Source of the DNA: Limnohabitans sp. 2KL-1
Lineage (GTDB): Bacteria > Pseudomonadota > Gammaproteobacteria > Burkholderiales > Burkholderiaceae_C
Direction: 5' to 3'
DNA: 64,000 nucleotides
Assembly: GCF_003063435.1 (NCBI RefSeq)
Contig: NZ_NESL01000001.1
Coordinates: forward strand, 248,001-312,000
Shown here: positions 17,496 to 26,406 of the stretch, piece after piece
How positions within the stretch are numbered: position 1 is the stretch's first letter
Layout of the letters: every line of letters starts with the position of its first letter
The notes under the pieces: generated by a model
What the model was told of the DNA's origin: nothing
The model's database searches: none
Seen by the model: only the letters and a program-made list of their open reading frames with translations
Program-made: the position numbers and the translations under genes

Positions 17496-18691
17496 TCAGC
17501 CTGGCCGTCCGCGACATCCAGCACAGCTGGGCCAAATTCATCCTCACGGGGGTGGGCCTGGGTTTGCTGATCGGCGTGACCTTGACCATGGCGGGTGTGT
17601 TCAGGGGCATGGTGGACGACGCGCAAGCGCTGTTGAACAACAGCGGCGCCGATCTTTGGGTGGTGCAAAAAGACACCCAAGGCCCTTACGCCGAGTCGTC
17701 CAGCCTCAAGGACGATGTGGTGCGCAGCATCCGGGGCATGCCCGGCGTGGCGCAAGCGGCCAACATCACTTACTTCACCATGCAGGTGCAAACCGCCGGG
17801 CGCGAAACGCGCGCCATGGTGGTGGGTGTGGAGCCCGGTGCGGGCGGCTTGCCGGGACAGCCGGGGCACCTGTTGGCGGGCCGCCACCTCACACGCAGCC
17901 ACTACGAGGCCGTGGCCGACATCAAAACTGGCCTGGCTGTGGGCGACCGGGTGCAGATTCGCCGCCACAGCTACGAGGTGGTGGGCCTGACGCAGCGCAT
18001 GGTCTCTTCGGGTGGTGACCCGATGGTTTTTATCCCCCTGAAAGACGCGCAAGAAGCGCAGTTCCTCAAGGACAACGACGCCATCGTGAACGACCGCGTG
18101 CGCACGGCAGCCAACCCTGGCTTTAACCGGCCCGGTGTGCCGGGCCTGCTGGAAGCCGTACAAAACCTGCAAACCAGCAGCCGCAACGTGAACGCGGTGT
18201 TGGTGCAAACGCAAGCAGGCTGGGGTGCCGAGCAGGTGGCCGAGCCGATCCGGCGTTGGAAGCATCTGACGGTCTTTACCCGCAGCGGGATGGAAGAAAT
18301 TCTGGTGCAAAAACTGATCGCCACCTCAGCCCGGCAAATCGGCATGTTCCTGGTCATCCTGGCGGTGGTGAGCGCGGCCATTGTGGCTTTCATCATCTAC
18401 ACCATGACGTTGGGAAAAATCCGAGAAATCGCGGTGCTCAAGCTCATCGGCACGCGCAACATCACCATCGCCAGCATGATCTTGCAGCAAGCGCTGGGCT
18501 TGGGCGTGATTGGTTTTGTGGTCGGCAAAGTGGCCGCCACCTTGTGGGCACCGGTCTTCCCCAAATTTGTTTTGCTGCTCACTCAAGATGCGGTGATGGG
18601 TTTTGTGGCCACCCTGGTCATTTGCGCATTGGCCAGCACCTTGGCCATCCGGGTGGCGTTGCGGGTCGATCCTGCTCAGGCCATCAGTTAA
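17492..18691 (+). CDS. ABC exporter permease, FtsX/MacB-like
   Basis: Inner-membrane permease of 399 residues. A transmembrane segment at about residues 16-37 is followed by a large periplasmic MacB_PCD-like domain (about 40-260) and three C-terminal transmembrane segments typical of FtsX-type permeases, with KIREIAVLKLIGTRN as the coupling region. It is translationally coupled to the HlyD gene by ATGA. The cognate ATPase follows 99 bases later, an unusually wide gap for this operon that is explained by the insertion at 18704-18801. The cargo is unknown; DevC-like glycolipid or peptide export are possibilities. Confidence 0.9.
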   Translation: MISLAVRDIQHSWAKFILTGVGLGLLIGVTLTMAGVFRGMVDDAQALLNNSGADLWVVQKDTQGPYAESSSLKDDVVRSIRGMPGVAQAANITYFTMQVQTAGRETRAMVVGVEPGAGGLPGQPGHLLAGRHLTRSHYEAVADIKTGLAVGDRVQIRRHSYEVVGLTQRMVSSGGDPMVFIPLKDAQEAQFLKDNDAIVNDRVRTAANPGFNRPGVPGLLEAVQNLQTSSRNVNAVLVQTQAGWGAEQVAEPIRRWKHLTVFTRSGMEEILVQKLIATSARQIGMFLVILAVVSAAIVAFIIYTMTLGKIREIAVLKLIGTRNITIASMILQQALGLGVIGFVVGKVAATLWAPVFPKFVLLLTQDAVMGFVATLVICALASTLAIRVALRVDPAQAIS

Positions 18692-18703
18692 GCAAGGAAA
18701 GAA

Positions 18704-18801
18704 CATGACCCCCACGCTCGTCACTTCGTGTACTCGCTGCCCCCCAAGGGGGCTTTGCCCGCCTTGGGGCGGCCCGGCGGAGGGCAAGTCATGACCCCCA
18801 C
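18704..18801 (+). repeat. Small palindromic insertion flanked by a 12-bp direct repeat
   Basis: The sequence catgacccccac occurs at 18704-18715 and again at 18790-18801, framing 74 bases. The insert holds a G/C-rich near-palindrome (CCCCCCAAGGGGG, then CCTTGGGGCGG). I associate such elements with dispersed intergenic repeats of Comamonadaceae. The flanking repeat begins with the start codon of the ATPase, so the insertion duplicated that start and moved the gene away from its ribosome site. Confidence 0.75.
18705..18794 (+). CDS. 29-codon leader peptide created by the insertion
   Basis: The first copy of the duplicated start retains a good ribosome site (AAGGAAAG, 18694-18701) and opens a 29-codon frame through the insert. 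It ends at TGA (18792-18794), which overlaps the ATG of the ABC ATPase as ATGA. It therefore looks like a chance leader peptide that keeps the ATPase translated by coupling. The peptide is Cys/Pro/Gly-rich with no family. Whether it is made is not known. Confidence 0.45.
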   Translation: MTPTLVTSCTRCPPRGLCPPWGGPAEGKS

Positions 18802-19507
18802 TCAAGGCGGCATCCTGATCGAAAACCTGCGCAAGGTGTATGGCCATGGCGACACCGCCGTAGAGGCCCTGAAAAACGTCAACATGCAGGTGGCACCGGG
18901 CGAGGTGGTGGGCTTGGTCGGGCCGTCTGGCTCGGGCAAGAGCACCTTGCTCAAATGCCTGGGGGCCATCATCGAGCCCACCTCGGGCCGCATGACCTTG
19001 GGCAACGACATCATCTACGACAACGGCTGGAAGACCCCCGACTTGCGTGCCCTGCGGCGCGACCGCATCGGCTTTGTGTTTCAGGCCCCCTACCTGATTC
19101 CGTTTTTGGATGTGACCGACAACGTGGCCTTGCTGCCCATGTTGGCGGGTGTGCCCAATGCCCAGGCCCGGCAGCAGGCGCTGGCCTTGCTTCATTCGCT
19201 CGATGTGGCGCACCGGGCCAAGGCGCAACCGTCTGAGCTGTCGGGCGGCGAACAGCAGCGGGTGTCGATTGCCCGCGCCCTGGCCAACAAACCCCCGGTG
19301 ATCTTGGCTGACGAGCCGACCGCGCCCTTGGACAGTGAACGCGCATTGGGCGTGATGCGCATTTTGAACAACATGGCCCGGCAGGCCCAGACCGCCATCA
19401 TCGTGGTCACCCATGATGAAAAAATCATCCCGACCTTTCGGCGGATTTACCACATCCGCGACGGGCAAACGGTGGAAGAGCGTGGAGAGGGGCGGTCTCT
19501 CGATTGA
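18791..19507 (+). CDS. ABC exporter ATP-binding protein (LolD/MacB type)
   Basis: ATPase of 238 residues with Walker A GPSGSGKST, signature LSGGEQQRV, Walker B VILADEPT and the switch His in VTHDEK. It powers the FtsX-like permease upstream. The ATG at 18791 lies just downstream of a palindromic insertion; similarity begins at ILIENLRKVYG, so the few residues encoded between the ATG and there are sufficient and the upstream in-frame ATG at 18728 is unlikely. The third position of the Walker B aspartate box reads DEPTAPLD rather than the usual DEPTANLD. Confidence 0.92.
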   Translation: MTPTQGGILIENLRKVYGHGDTAVEALKNVNMQVAPGEVVGLVGPSGSGKSTLLKCLGAIIEPTSGRMTLGNDIIYDNGWKTPDLRALRRDRIGFVFQAPYLIPFLDVTDNVALLPMLAGVPNAQARQQALALLHSLDVAHRAKAQPSELSGGEQQRVSIARALANKPPVILADEPTAPLDSERALGVMRILNNMARQAQTAIIVVTHDEKIIPTFRRIYHIRDGQTVEERGEGRSLD

Positions 19508-19624
19508 GCGGATGCCGCCAAGTCATGATTCGTCTCAGTCTCACCCTTGAGGCTGATGGTGTTCTTGAATTTGGGGTGTAATCAAGCCCTTTTCAAATTT
19601 TCACCCCCGGGTGAACTTCTGGCC

Positions 19625-20500
19625 ATGCCCATTTCGCTCTTTACAAAAATCCAAGCCACTGCCCTGATGGGTTTATTGGCTTTGTCGGCGGCATTTCCAA
19701 GTGTTGCCCAAGCGCAAACCACGCTGCGCGTGACCACCATCCCCGAGGAAGCAGCCACCGAGCAGGTGCGCAAGTTCGCGCCTTTGGCCAACTACCTGGA
19801 AAAGCAGCTGGGCATGAAGGTGCAGTTCACACCCGTGACCGATTACCCTGCGGCGGTGGAATCGCTGGTGAACAAGAAGGTCGATGTGGTTTGGTTTGGC
19901 GGCTTCACCTTTGTGCAGGCCAGCATCCGTTCCGGTGGCAAGGTGGTGCCCTTGGCGCAGCGCGAAGAAGACACGCGTTTCCAGTCGGTGTTCATCGCCA
20001 AGACCGATTCCGGCATCAAGACCCTGGCCGACATGAAGGGCAAGCAAGTCTCTTTCGGGTCGCAAAGCAGCACCTCGGGCCACCTGATGCCGCGCAGCTT
20101 TTTGCTGCAAGCCAAGATCGAACCTGAAAAAGACTTCAAGCGCATTGCCTACAGCGGCGCGCACGACGCCACCATCGCCTCGGTGGTCAGCGGCAAGGTC
20201 GATGCCGCTGCGCTGGACATCACCGTCTGGAAAAAATTTGTGGCTGAGAACAAGGTCGACACTCAGGCCGTCAACGTGTTCTACACCACACCGCCTTACT
20301 TCAACTACAACTGGTCGGTGCACGCTGACATGCCTGCCGACTTGCGCGAAAAAATCAAGACCGCTTTGCTGGCCCTGAACCCCGCCAACCCCGAGCACGC
20401 CGAGATCCTGAAACTCAACCGCGCCACCCGCTATGTGCCCACCACGCCCGAAAACTACAAGGGTCTGGAGTCGGCTGCACGCAGCGCGGGCTTGCTGTAA
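19625..20500 (+). CDS. PhnD-like ABC substrate-binding protein, possible selenium-oxyanion binder
   Basis: Periplasmic solute-binding protein of 291 residues with a signal peptide (cleavage probably after SVAQA) and the PhnD fold. Motifs include VNKKVDVVWFGGFTFVQA and GKQVSFGSQSSTSGHLMP, the latter resembling the anion-contacting SxSTSG loop of PhnD. A subfamily of such proteins is annotated as putative selenate ABC transporter binding proteins because of neighbouring selenium genes. The sen cluster about 4 kb away fits that. Phosphonate, phosphite or phosphate cannot be excluded. The ATG at 19625 was chosen because it starts a normal signal peptide; an upstream ATG at 19547 would add an unlikely extension. 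Confidence 0.82.
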   Translation: MPISLFTKIQATALMGLLALSAAFPSVAQAQTTLRVTTIPEEAATEQVRKFAPLANYLEKQLGMKVQFTPVTDYPAAVESLVNKKVDVVWFGGFTFVQASIRSGGKVVPLAQREEDTRFQSVFIAKTDSGIKTLADMKGKQVSFGSQSSTSGHLMPRSFLLQAKIEPEKDFKRIAYSGAHDATIASVVSGKVDAAALDITVWKKFVAENKVDTQAVNVFYTTPPYFNYNWSVHADMPADLREKIKTALLALNPANPEHAEILKLNRATRYVPTTPENYKGLESAARSAGLL

Positions 20501-20518
20501 AGCCTGGACCCCGTCACA

Positions 20519-21358
20519 GTGAACATCGACCTTCAGGCCCTTGAAGCGCGGCATCCGGCGGCGACGCCGGGTGCGCCAGCGGCCTTGCGTGCATTGAATT
20601 TGCAGCTGGCTGCGGGCGAGCAGGTGGCCATCATCGGCCCCTCGGGTGCGGGCAAGACGACGCTGCTGCAGGTGCTGGCCTGCGCCCAGCCGCCCACGCA
20701 AGGCACGCTGCAACTGGCGGGGGTGAACCCGTGGACATTGCCTGCAAGCGCGCTGCGCACACTGCGCGGCCAGTTGTTTCTGGCCCCGCAGGTGCCGCCG
20801 CTGCCGCCGCGCCAACGCGTGGTGACCTCGGTGTTGGCCGGGCGTTTGCCCGCTATGGGTTTGTGGGCCAGTTTGCGTTCGCTGTTTTATCCAGCGGACA
20901 TCCCGGCCGCTTACGAGGCGCTGTCGCACTTTGACCTGGGCGACAAATTGTTTGAACGCGTGGACCGCCTGTCGGGTGGTGAGCGCCAGCGCGTGGGCCT
21001 GGCCCGTGCCCTGCTGGCTCCGGCCAGCCTGTGGCTGATCGATGAGCCGCTGTCGGCGCTCGACCCGGTGCGCGCCCGCATGGCCATGACCGCATTGGTG
21101 GGCCTGGCCCGCGAGCGCCAAGTCACGCTGGTGGCCACGCTGCACCAGGTGGACATGGCGCTGGCGCACTTTCCGCGCATCATCGGCTTGCGCGATGGCC
21201 AGCAGGTGTTTGACCTGCCCCCGGATCAGGTCAGCCCCGAGCGCTTGGCGCATTTGTACGACCAGCACGAACACGAGTTGCGCGGTGAGGCGCTGCCTGC
21301 GGCGCTGCAAGAGGCCACACCGGCAGCGCCCGCGCCTGTGGTGATGCACTGCCGCTGA
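20519..21358 (+). CDS. PhnC-like ABC importer ATPase
   Basis: ATP-binding protein of 279 residues with Walker A GPSGAGKTT, signature LSGGERQRV, Walker B LWLIDEPLSALD and switch His in ATLHQVD. It starts at GTG 18 bases after the binding-protein stop. The C-terminal 35 residues are an unusual His/Ala-rich tail (HEHELRG...PVVMHCR). It is the energy subunit for the two PhnE-like permeases downstream. Confidence 0.88.
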   Translation: MNIDLQALEARHPAATPGAPAALRALNLQLAAGEQVAIIGPSGAGKTTLLQVLACAQPPTQGTLQLAGVNPWTLPASALRTLRGQLFLAPQVPPLPPRQRVVTSVLAGRLPAMGLWASLRSLFYPADIPAAYEALSHFDLGDKLFERVDRLSGGERQRVGLARALLAPASLWLIDEPLSALDPVRARMAMTALVGLARERQVTLVATLHQVDMALAHFPRIIGLRDGQQVFDLPPDQVSPERLAHLYDQHEHELRGEALPAALQEATPAAPAPVVMHCR

Positions 21359-21374
21359 GGCGGTTTGCTTCCTG

Positions 21375-22277
21375 ATGCCACGCGCACCCGACATGTCCGC
21401 CTCTGTTTCCCATTTGCCTGTGGCCCAACCTCCCGGTTCACCACCCGAGCGGCCGTTTGCACCAGCACCCACGCGCGACCCGACGTTTGCCGCACGCGTG
21501 TTCTGGCTGAGTTTGGCGTTGGTGCTTTTGTGGCCTCTGGGTGTGGCCACCGAGTTCCGGCCTTGGGTGCTGTGGGCGCCCGAGAACCGAAAAGTCACCG
21601 CCGACTTTGTGCGCAGCTTTTGGCCGTTGGTTCACAACGCCGAATTTTTGCAGATGGTGCTGCGCGAGACCTGGCGCACCGTGGCCATGGCCACCGCAGG
21701 CGTCACGCTGGCGCTGGTGTTGGCCGTGCCTTTGTCTTTGTTGGCCACGCGGGTCTTGTCGCTGTCGGCCTTGTCCGGCCGCATGGACCGTTGGCCTGCG
21801 GTGCTGCGCTGGCTGGTGCGGGCCACGCTGATCATGCTGCGCAGCATTCCGGAGTTGATTTGGGCGCTGGTGTTTGTGCGGGTGGTGGGCCTGGGGCCTA
21901 CCGCGGGCGTGCTGGCCATTGCGCTGACCTATGGCGGCATGCTGGGCAAGGTGTACGCCGAAATTCTGGAAAGCGGCGAAGCCCACGCCACCCAGACCCT
22001 GATGCGCAACGGCAGCGGCCGCCTGCAGGCCTTTGTGTACGCGCTGCTGCCCAGTCATGCGGCCGAACTGGCGTCTTACACCGTGTACCGCTGGGAATGT
22101 GCCATCCGCTCCTCTGTTGTGCTGGGCTTTGTGGGCGCGGGGGGCTTGGGTCAGCAACTGGACAACTCGATGAAGATGTTCAACGGCGGTGAAGTGGCCA
22201 CCTTGCTGCTGGTGTTCATTGCGCTGGTGGCGCTGGCCGACCGCGTGAGCGCCTGGCTGAGAAAGGCGCTGGCATGA
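21375..22277 (+). CDS. PhnE-like ABC permease 1
   Basis: Inner-membrane permease of up to 300 residues of the binding-protein-dependent transport family, with five to six hydrophobic segments and the cytoplasmic coupling loop EILESGEAHATQTL. It begins with a Pro-rich cytoplasmic N-terminus; an internal ATG at 21393 is an equally plausible start. Its stop overlaps the start of permease 2 (ATGA). Confidence 0.87.
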   Translation: MPRAPDMSASVSHLPVAQPPGSPPERPFAPAPTRDPTFAARVFWLSLALVLLWPLGVATEFRPWVLWAPENRKVTADFVRSFWPLVHNAEFLQMVLRETWRTVAMATAGVTLALVLAVPLSLLATRVLSLSALSGRMDRWPAVLRWLVRATLIMLRSIPELIWALVFVRVVGLGPTAGVLAIALTYGGMLGKVYAEILESGEAHATQTLMRNGSGRLQAFVYALLPSHAAELASYTVYRWECAIRSSVVLGFVGAGGLGQQLDNSMKMFNGGEVATLLLVFIALVALADRVSAWLRKALA

Positions 22278-23122
22278 AGTCTTCAGGCACCTCGTTGTCT
22301 TCACGCGAAGCGGCCAACCCGCCCTACAAATTGCCGCCGCCAATTTTTGATGCCCGCTGCAAGGCGTGTTGGTTCACCGTGGCTTTGGGGGTCTTGGTGG
22401 TGGCCAGCTTTGTGTCGCTCGATTTGGATTGGGCGGCTTTTGCATCGATGGAAGCGGCGCGAAGCATGGGCCGCTTTGTGGCGGAGTTTTTTCCGCCCGA
22501 CTTGTCGCCCGTGTTTGTGAACAAGGTGGCCTGGGCCGCCTGGGAAACCCTGGCCATGTCGGCGCTGGGCACCGCCATGGCGGCGGTGCTGGGCTTGGCG
22601 TTGGCCGTGCCCGCCAGCCGCCTGTCCGCCCAAGACGCGGCCTGGCTGCGCAGCCCCACACGCTGGTTGCTCAATGCGCTGCGTGCCATTCCCGAACTGG
22701 TGTGGGCGGCATTGCTCTTGATTTCGGCAGGTCTCGGGCCCATGGCGGGGACATTGGCGCTGGCCCTGCACACCAGCGGCGTTTTGGGCCGCCTGTTTGC
22801 CGAGGCCATGGAGAACATCCCCACCGGGCCGGGCGACGCCTTGCGCACTCAGGGCGTGGGGCCGCTGCGCGTGTTTTTTTATGCCACCTTGCCGCAGGTG
22901 CTGCCGCAGCTCATGAGCTACACGCTGTACCGCTGGGAAAACAACATCCGCGCCGCCGCCGTGCTGGGCGTGGTGGGTGCGGGCGGCTTGGGCCAGATGC
23001 TGTCGTTCCACATGGGCCTGTTTCAAATGAACAAGACCGCCACCTTGCTGGCCGCGATGCTGCTCATGGTCGCTTGCGTGGATGCGTTGAGTTTTGCGGC
23101 GCGGCGGTGGTTGACGCGTTGA
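22274..23122 (+). CDS. PhnE-like ABC permease 2
   Basis: Second permease, 282 residues, similar in plan to permease 1 (shared YTLYRWEnniR and VGAGGLGQ motifs), so the importer probably uses a heterodimeric channel. The coupling loop reads EAMENIPTGPGDALRTQG. It ends the four-gene importer operon, which converges on a TetR gene. Two PhnE paralogues side by side are common in phosphonate-type importers. Confidence 0.87.
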   Translation: MKSSGTSLSSREAANPPYKLPPPIFDARCKACWFTVALGVLVVASFVSLDLDWAAFASMEAARSMGRFVAEFFPPDLSPVFVNKVAWAAWETLAMSALGTAMAAVLGLALAVPASRLSAQDAAWLRSPTRWLLNALRAIPELVWAALLLISAGLGPMAGTLALALHTSGVLGRLFAEAMENIPTGPGDALRTQGVGPLRVFFYATLPQVLPQLMSYTLYRWENNIRAAAVLGVVGAGGLGQMLSFHMGLFQMNKTATLLAAMLLMVACVDALSFAARRWLTR

Positions 23123-23140
23123 AGCGCTGATGCATTGACT

Positions 23141-23220
23141 CAGACCGCGTGGGCCAAAGTGCTTACAGAAATGGCCCAGAGAAATGGCCCACAGGTCTGG
23201 CTTGACCCTTTTGGGCAAGC
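23141..23220. terminator. Inverted repeats between convergent genes
   Basis: CAGACC-gcg-TGGGCC (23141-23155) pairs with GGCCCA-ca-GGTCTG (23186-23199), and directly after it GCTTGaCCC-tttt-GGGcAAGC (23200-23220) forms a second stem. They lie between the converging importer and TetR genes and could terminate either or both. There is no long U-tract. Confidence 0.4.
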
Positions 23221-23227
23221 AGACCGT

Positions 23228-23857
23228 TCAGCCCGAGTTGCTGTGTTGAGACAGCGTCGGCCCATACGCGGCCATGAACACCGCCACGGCCCGAGCCACC
23301 GTTTCGTGGATTTGTTGTGGGGAAGATGCTTCCAGTGCATTGAACAAGAAGGGCTCGATCCATTCGGCCTCCAGCAGGCCTTTGAGCTGCAGTGCTGCAA
23401 TGCGTGCGTTGGCCTGGCGCAGCTGACCGCGGTCCATGGCTTGCTGCAAAAAGGCCGCGATGGCCGCTTCGCTGCGCACGGGGCCCATCTCGTAACACGT
23501 GCGACCCAGCTCGGAGGGTCTGGCCTGAGACGCCACCATGCGGCGCACCGCCTGCACCTGCGGTGAATACAGCAGGGCCAGCAAGCGTTGCCCGAAACTT
23601 TGCAGCGCGAGCGTGATGTCAGATTGGTCCGGGTCCAGCGCTTGCAGGGTGGCCTGAAATTCCAGTTCGGTCGCTTCAAACACCACCGCCGAAAACAATT
23701 CTTCTTTCGATGCGAAGTAGCTGTAAAGCGTGGGTTTGGAGTAGCCCACACGTTCGCGGATGTCGGACATCGAGCTGCGCTCGAAGCCGGTTTCGCGGAA
23801 CACTTCGGCCGCCGCCTGCAGGATGGCCTGCCGCCGTGTCTCGCTTTTGGTGCGCAT
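23228..23857 (-). CDS. TetR/AcrR family regulator
   Basis: Regulator of 209 residues. The helix-turn-helix covers residues about 8-55 (MSDIRERVGYSKPTLYSYF), followed by a TetR_C-type ligand domain. The ATG at 23857 has a GGAGG site 7 bases upstream, better than a TTG two codons earlier. It lies 61 bases downstream of the azoreductase gene on the same strand, with a palindrome in the gap, so it probably controls itself and may respond to the same quinone- or azo-like compounds; that link is inference. Confidence 0.88.
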   Translation of the reverse strand: MRTKSETRRQAILQAAAEVFRETGFERSSMSDIRERVGYSKPTLYSYFASKEELFSAVVFEATELEFQATLQALDPDQSDITLALQSFGQRLLALLYSPQVQAVRRMVASQARPSELGRTCYEMGPVRSEAAIAAFLQQAMDRGQLRQANARIAALQLKGLLEAEWIEPFLFNALEASSPQQIHETVARAVAVFMAAYGPTLSQHSNSG

Positions 23858-23872
23858 GCCCAACCTCCCACA

Positions 23873-23892
23873 AATGAACTCAGTGGTTCATT
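23873..23892. promoter_or_regulatory. Palindromic operator upstream of tetR
   Basis: AATGAACTCAGTGGTTCATT is a perfect 7-bp inverted repeat around a 6-base centre, 15 bases before the TetR start and overlapping where its promoter would be. The most likely ligand is the TetR protein itself. Confidence 0.7.
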
Positions 23893-23918
23893 TTAGGGGG
23901 AGGCGGTGCGCAGCTGGT

Positions 23919-24530
23919 TCAGGCGACGGCTTGCGCGATCTCGGCGCGTGCGGCGCTCATGGCCGCGGCCTTGGCTTCATCGCCCATGGCCAGACCTTCG
24001 GCGCGCACGATGCGCACGTCGGTGATGCCAAAAAAGCCCAGCACCACTTTCAGGTAGCTTTCTTGGTGCTCCATGGCCTGACCGCCTTCGCTGGTCGAAT
24101 ACACACCGCCGCGTGTGGACGCCACGATCACCGTCTTGCCCTTCGCCAGACCCTCCGGGCCCTTTTCGGTATAGCGGAAGGTGCGACCAGGCTGGGCCAG
24201 GCGGTCGATCCAGGCTTTGAGCTGGGTGGGGATCGAGAAGTTGTAGAGCGGCGCGCCGATGACGACCACGTCAGCGGCCAGAAACTGGCTCACCAGTTGT
24301 TCAGACAAGGCGTTTTCGGCGCGTTGTGCGGCGGTCGGCTCGGGCTGGGCCACGCCCTTGATGGCGATGGCATCGGCACCAAAGTGGCCAGGGGCGTTGA
24401 CCGCCAGGTCCAGGTGTTCGACGGTGGTGCCTGGGTGTTTTTTCATCCATTGGGCGACGATGTCGGCGGTCAGTTCGCGGGACGCGGAATAAGCGCCCAG
24501 GATGCTGGAGTCGATGTGCAGGAGTTTCAT
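23919..24530 (-). CDS. azoR: FMN-dependent NADH azoreductase / quinone reductase
   Basis: Flavodoxin-like enzyme of 203 residues that reduces azo bonds and quinones by two-electron transfer from NADH, protecting against thiol-reactive quinones. Family markers are the FMN phosphate loop ([11 protein letters not shown]), the flavin-contacting [16 protein letters not shown], and the ASTRGGVYS loop. Length is normal. It precedes the TetR gene on the same strand. Confidence 0.92.
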   Translation of the reverse strand: MKLLHIDSSILGAYSASRELTADIVAQWMKKHPGTTVEHLDLAVNAPGHFGADAIAIKGVAQPEPTAAQRAENALSEQLVSQFLAADVVVIGAPLYNFSIPTQLKAWIDRLAQPGRTFRYTEKGPEGLAKGKTVIVASTRGGVYSTSEGGQAMEHQESYLKVVLGFFGITDVRIVRAEGLAMGDEAKAAAMSAARAEIAQAVA

Positions 24531-24602
24531 GGTCGGTGTTCTTTCTGCTCAAGCCACCCCGCTCGGGCGTCAAGGCCTGCGGGGTGGCTGGGGTGATGGG
24601 TT

Positions 24603-25085
24603 TCAGATGTTGCGGTTGTAGCGCTGGGGGAACAGCTGGTTGAGCTTGAGGCCGGTTTCGCCATCGGCCACGACGTCGCCTGTGCGGATGGCTTCAGCCA
24701 GTTCGGCCTTGACTTGTTCGCGGGTTTTGCCCTGAACTGCAGCCTTGGCGGGGTAGCGACCGGGGTTGATCTGGTTGAGCTTCAGGCCCGATTCGCCATC
24801 GGCCACGATGTCGCCTGTACGGACGGCCTCGGCCAGTTCAGCTTGCACTTGTTCCCGGGTTTTGCCTTGGAATGTGGGCTTGGCAGGGTACAGGCCTGGG
24901 AACATTTCATTCGCTTTTTGGCCGGTTTCGCCGTTGACCATGATGTCGCCGGTGCGCACGGCTTGCGCCAGTTCGGCTTTGACTTGTTCGCGAGTTTTGG
25001 GTGCCGAGGCATCGGCGGCGATGGCATTGGAGGCGGCCAGGGCGGCAACTGCGAGGGCGATGACGGAGAAGGTCGAGCGGTTCAT
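24603..25085 (-). CDS. DUF4148 secreted repeat protein
   Basis: A 160-residue exported protein with a signal peptide (cleavage probably after NAIAA) and three consecutive copies of an approximately 43-residue unit. Each unit begins TREQVxAELAxAxRTGD and continues with a G-E-[TS]-G-x-K segment and a P-x-x-YPAK-like end. This is the DUF4148 repeat, abundant in Burkholderiales; function unknown. It is divergent from a LysR gene, with a LysR-type box between. Confidence 0.88.
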   Translation of the reverse strand: MNRSTFSVIALAVAALAASNAIAADASAPKTREQVKAELAQAVRTGDIMVNGETGQKANEMFPGLYPAKPTFQGKTREQVQAELAEAVRTGDIVADGESGLKLNQINPGRYPAKAAVQGKTREQVKAELAEAIRTGDVVADGETGLKLNQLFPQRYNRNI

Positions 25086-25200
25086 GATGAGGTTTCCTTG
25101 AAAGTTGAAGAAACAGGCGGCTGGTCGGATGGACTTGGCTTTTTGCCTGGTCGGTGCTGCGTGGGTTGAAAGCGCTGCATCGATGGGTTGAACTGTAAAA

Positions 25201-25218
25201 TTTCTGAATCAATAGAAA
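25201..25218. promoter_or_regulatory. LysR-type inverted repeat
   Basis: TTTCTGAATCAATAGAAA has 5-bp arms (TTTCT/AGAAA) and contains the T-N11-A pattern used by LysR regulators. It lies in the 209-base divergent gap between the DUF4148 gene and the LysR gene, about 77 bases from the LysR start. Confidence 0.5.
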
Positions 25219-25294
25219 AACAACCAAAAATACATTGGGTTATTTCTAAATACGGAACAATCAAGGGCTTGAAATCCTGTTTTTGGAGTGCTTC

Positions 25295-26227
25295 ATGGAC
25301 CGTTTGTTGTCGATGCGTGTGTTTGAGCGCGTGGTGGGCGAGGGCGGTTTTGCAGCCGCTGCCCGTGCGCTGGACATGTCGGCCCCTGTGGTGACGCGCC
25401 TGGTCGCCGATCTGGAAGACCACCTGGGCACGCGCTTGCTGCAGCGCTCGACCCGCCGCCTGTCGCTGACCGAGGCGGGCCAGCAATACCTCAGCCGCGT
25501 GCGCAACATCCTGCAGGACATCGACGAAGCCGATGCGGTGGTCAGCGCGCAGACCACCGAGCTGGCTGGCTTGCTGCGCCTGCACGCGCCACCGGTGTTG
25601 GCCACGTATGTGATTGCGCCTTTGCTGGCCGAGTTCCGCAGGCGTTACCCCAAGATCCTGATCGAGCTGGAGGTGGAAAGCCTGCGTGAGCCGCCCATCG
25701 AAGACTTCGACATCACCTTGCTGGGCACCGACGAGAGCTTTGATGGCGATGTGATTGCGCGCAAGGTGCTGGAGTCCGAAGCCATTTTGGTGGCCTCGCC
25801 CGACTACCTGCGCCGGCGCGGTGCGCCACAGCAGCCGCAGGAGCTGATGCAGCACGATTGCCTGCGCCTGAAAATGCCCCACATCCGGCCGCGTGTGTGG
25901 CAGATGTGGTGCCCTGACAACCCGACCCAGCCCACCGAAGTCGACGTCCAGCCCGTGCTGCTGGTCAACCACACCGACAGCTTGCTGCGCGCGGCGATCG
26001 ATGGCGCGGGCATCACGTCCGTGGCGGTGGATATGGTGGCACCCTATCTGACACGCGGAGAGTTGGTGCGTGTGCTGGCGCCCTGGATCACGGGCCGATT
26101 GAGCATGTACGCGGCCGTGCCGACCCGCAAATTCATGCCTCAGCGTACCCGGGTGTTTCTGGACTTTCTGGTGGAGGAAACGCGGCTGCAGACCGCCAAG
26201 GCCTTGGAGGCTTGTACGAACTGTTGA
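25295..26227 (+). CDS. LysR family transcriptional regulator
   Basis: Regulator of 310 residues: winged helix-turn-helix at residues about 1-60 (GFAAAARALDMSAPVVTRLVADLE) and a periplasmic-binding-protein-like effector domain from about 90. The ATG at 25295 follows GGAG by 8 bases. Its targets are probably the divergent DUF4148 gene or itself; the effector is unknown. It ends about 200 bases before the EmrAB-type operon, which it might also control. Confidence 0.92.
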   Translation: MDRLLSMRVFERVVGEGGFAAAARALDMSAPVVTRLVADLEDHLGTRLLQRSTRRLSLTEAGQQYLSRVRNILQDIDEADAVVSAQTTELAGLLRLHAPPVLATYVIAPLLAEFRRRYPKILIELEVESLREPPIEDFDITLLGTDESFDGDVIARKVLESEAILVASPDYLRRRGAPQQPQELMQHDCLRLKMPHIRPRVWQMWCPDNPTQPTEVDVQPVLLVNHTDSLLRAAIDGAGITSVAVDMVAPYLTRGELVRVLAPWITGRLSMYAAVPTRKFMPQRTRVFLDFLVEETRLQTAKALEACTNC

Positions 26228-26406
26228 CCACGCATGGTGGCGCTGACTGCACGCGGATCACCAACCGCTGCGGGCATCTTTGGAGACTTGCGGGCATTGC
26301 TTGCCCGTCGCCATTGCTCTGATTTTTGCCTCGCGGTCAAGCGGCTTATTTTCGAACTCGATGGTTTAGTTTTGGCATTTTGCTCGCTAGAATTCCGGCT
26401 GTTTTC

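Noticed and set aside
19673..21598. Minus-strand 641-codon frame across the PhnD/PhnC genes
   Set aside because: It spans two genes with clear ABC transporter motifs on the plus strand and is Arg/Gln/His-rich, typical of antisense frames.
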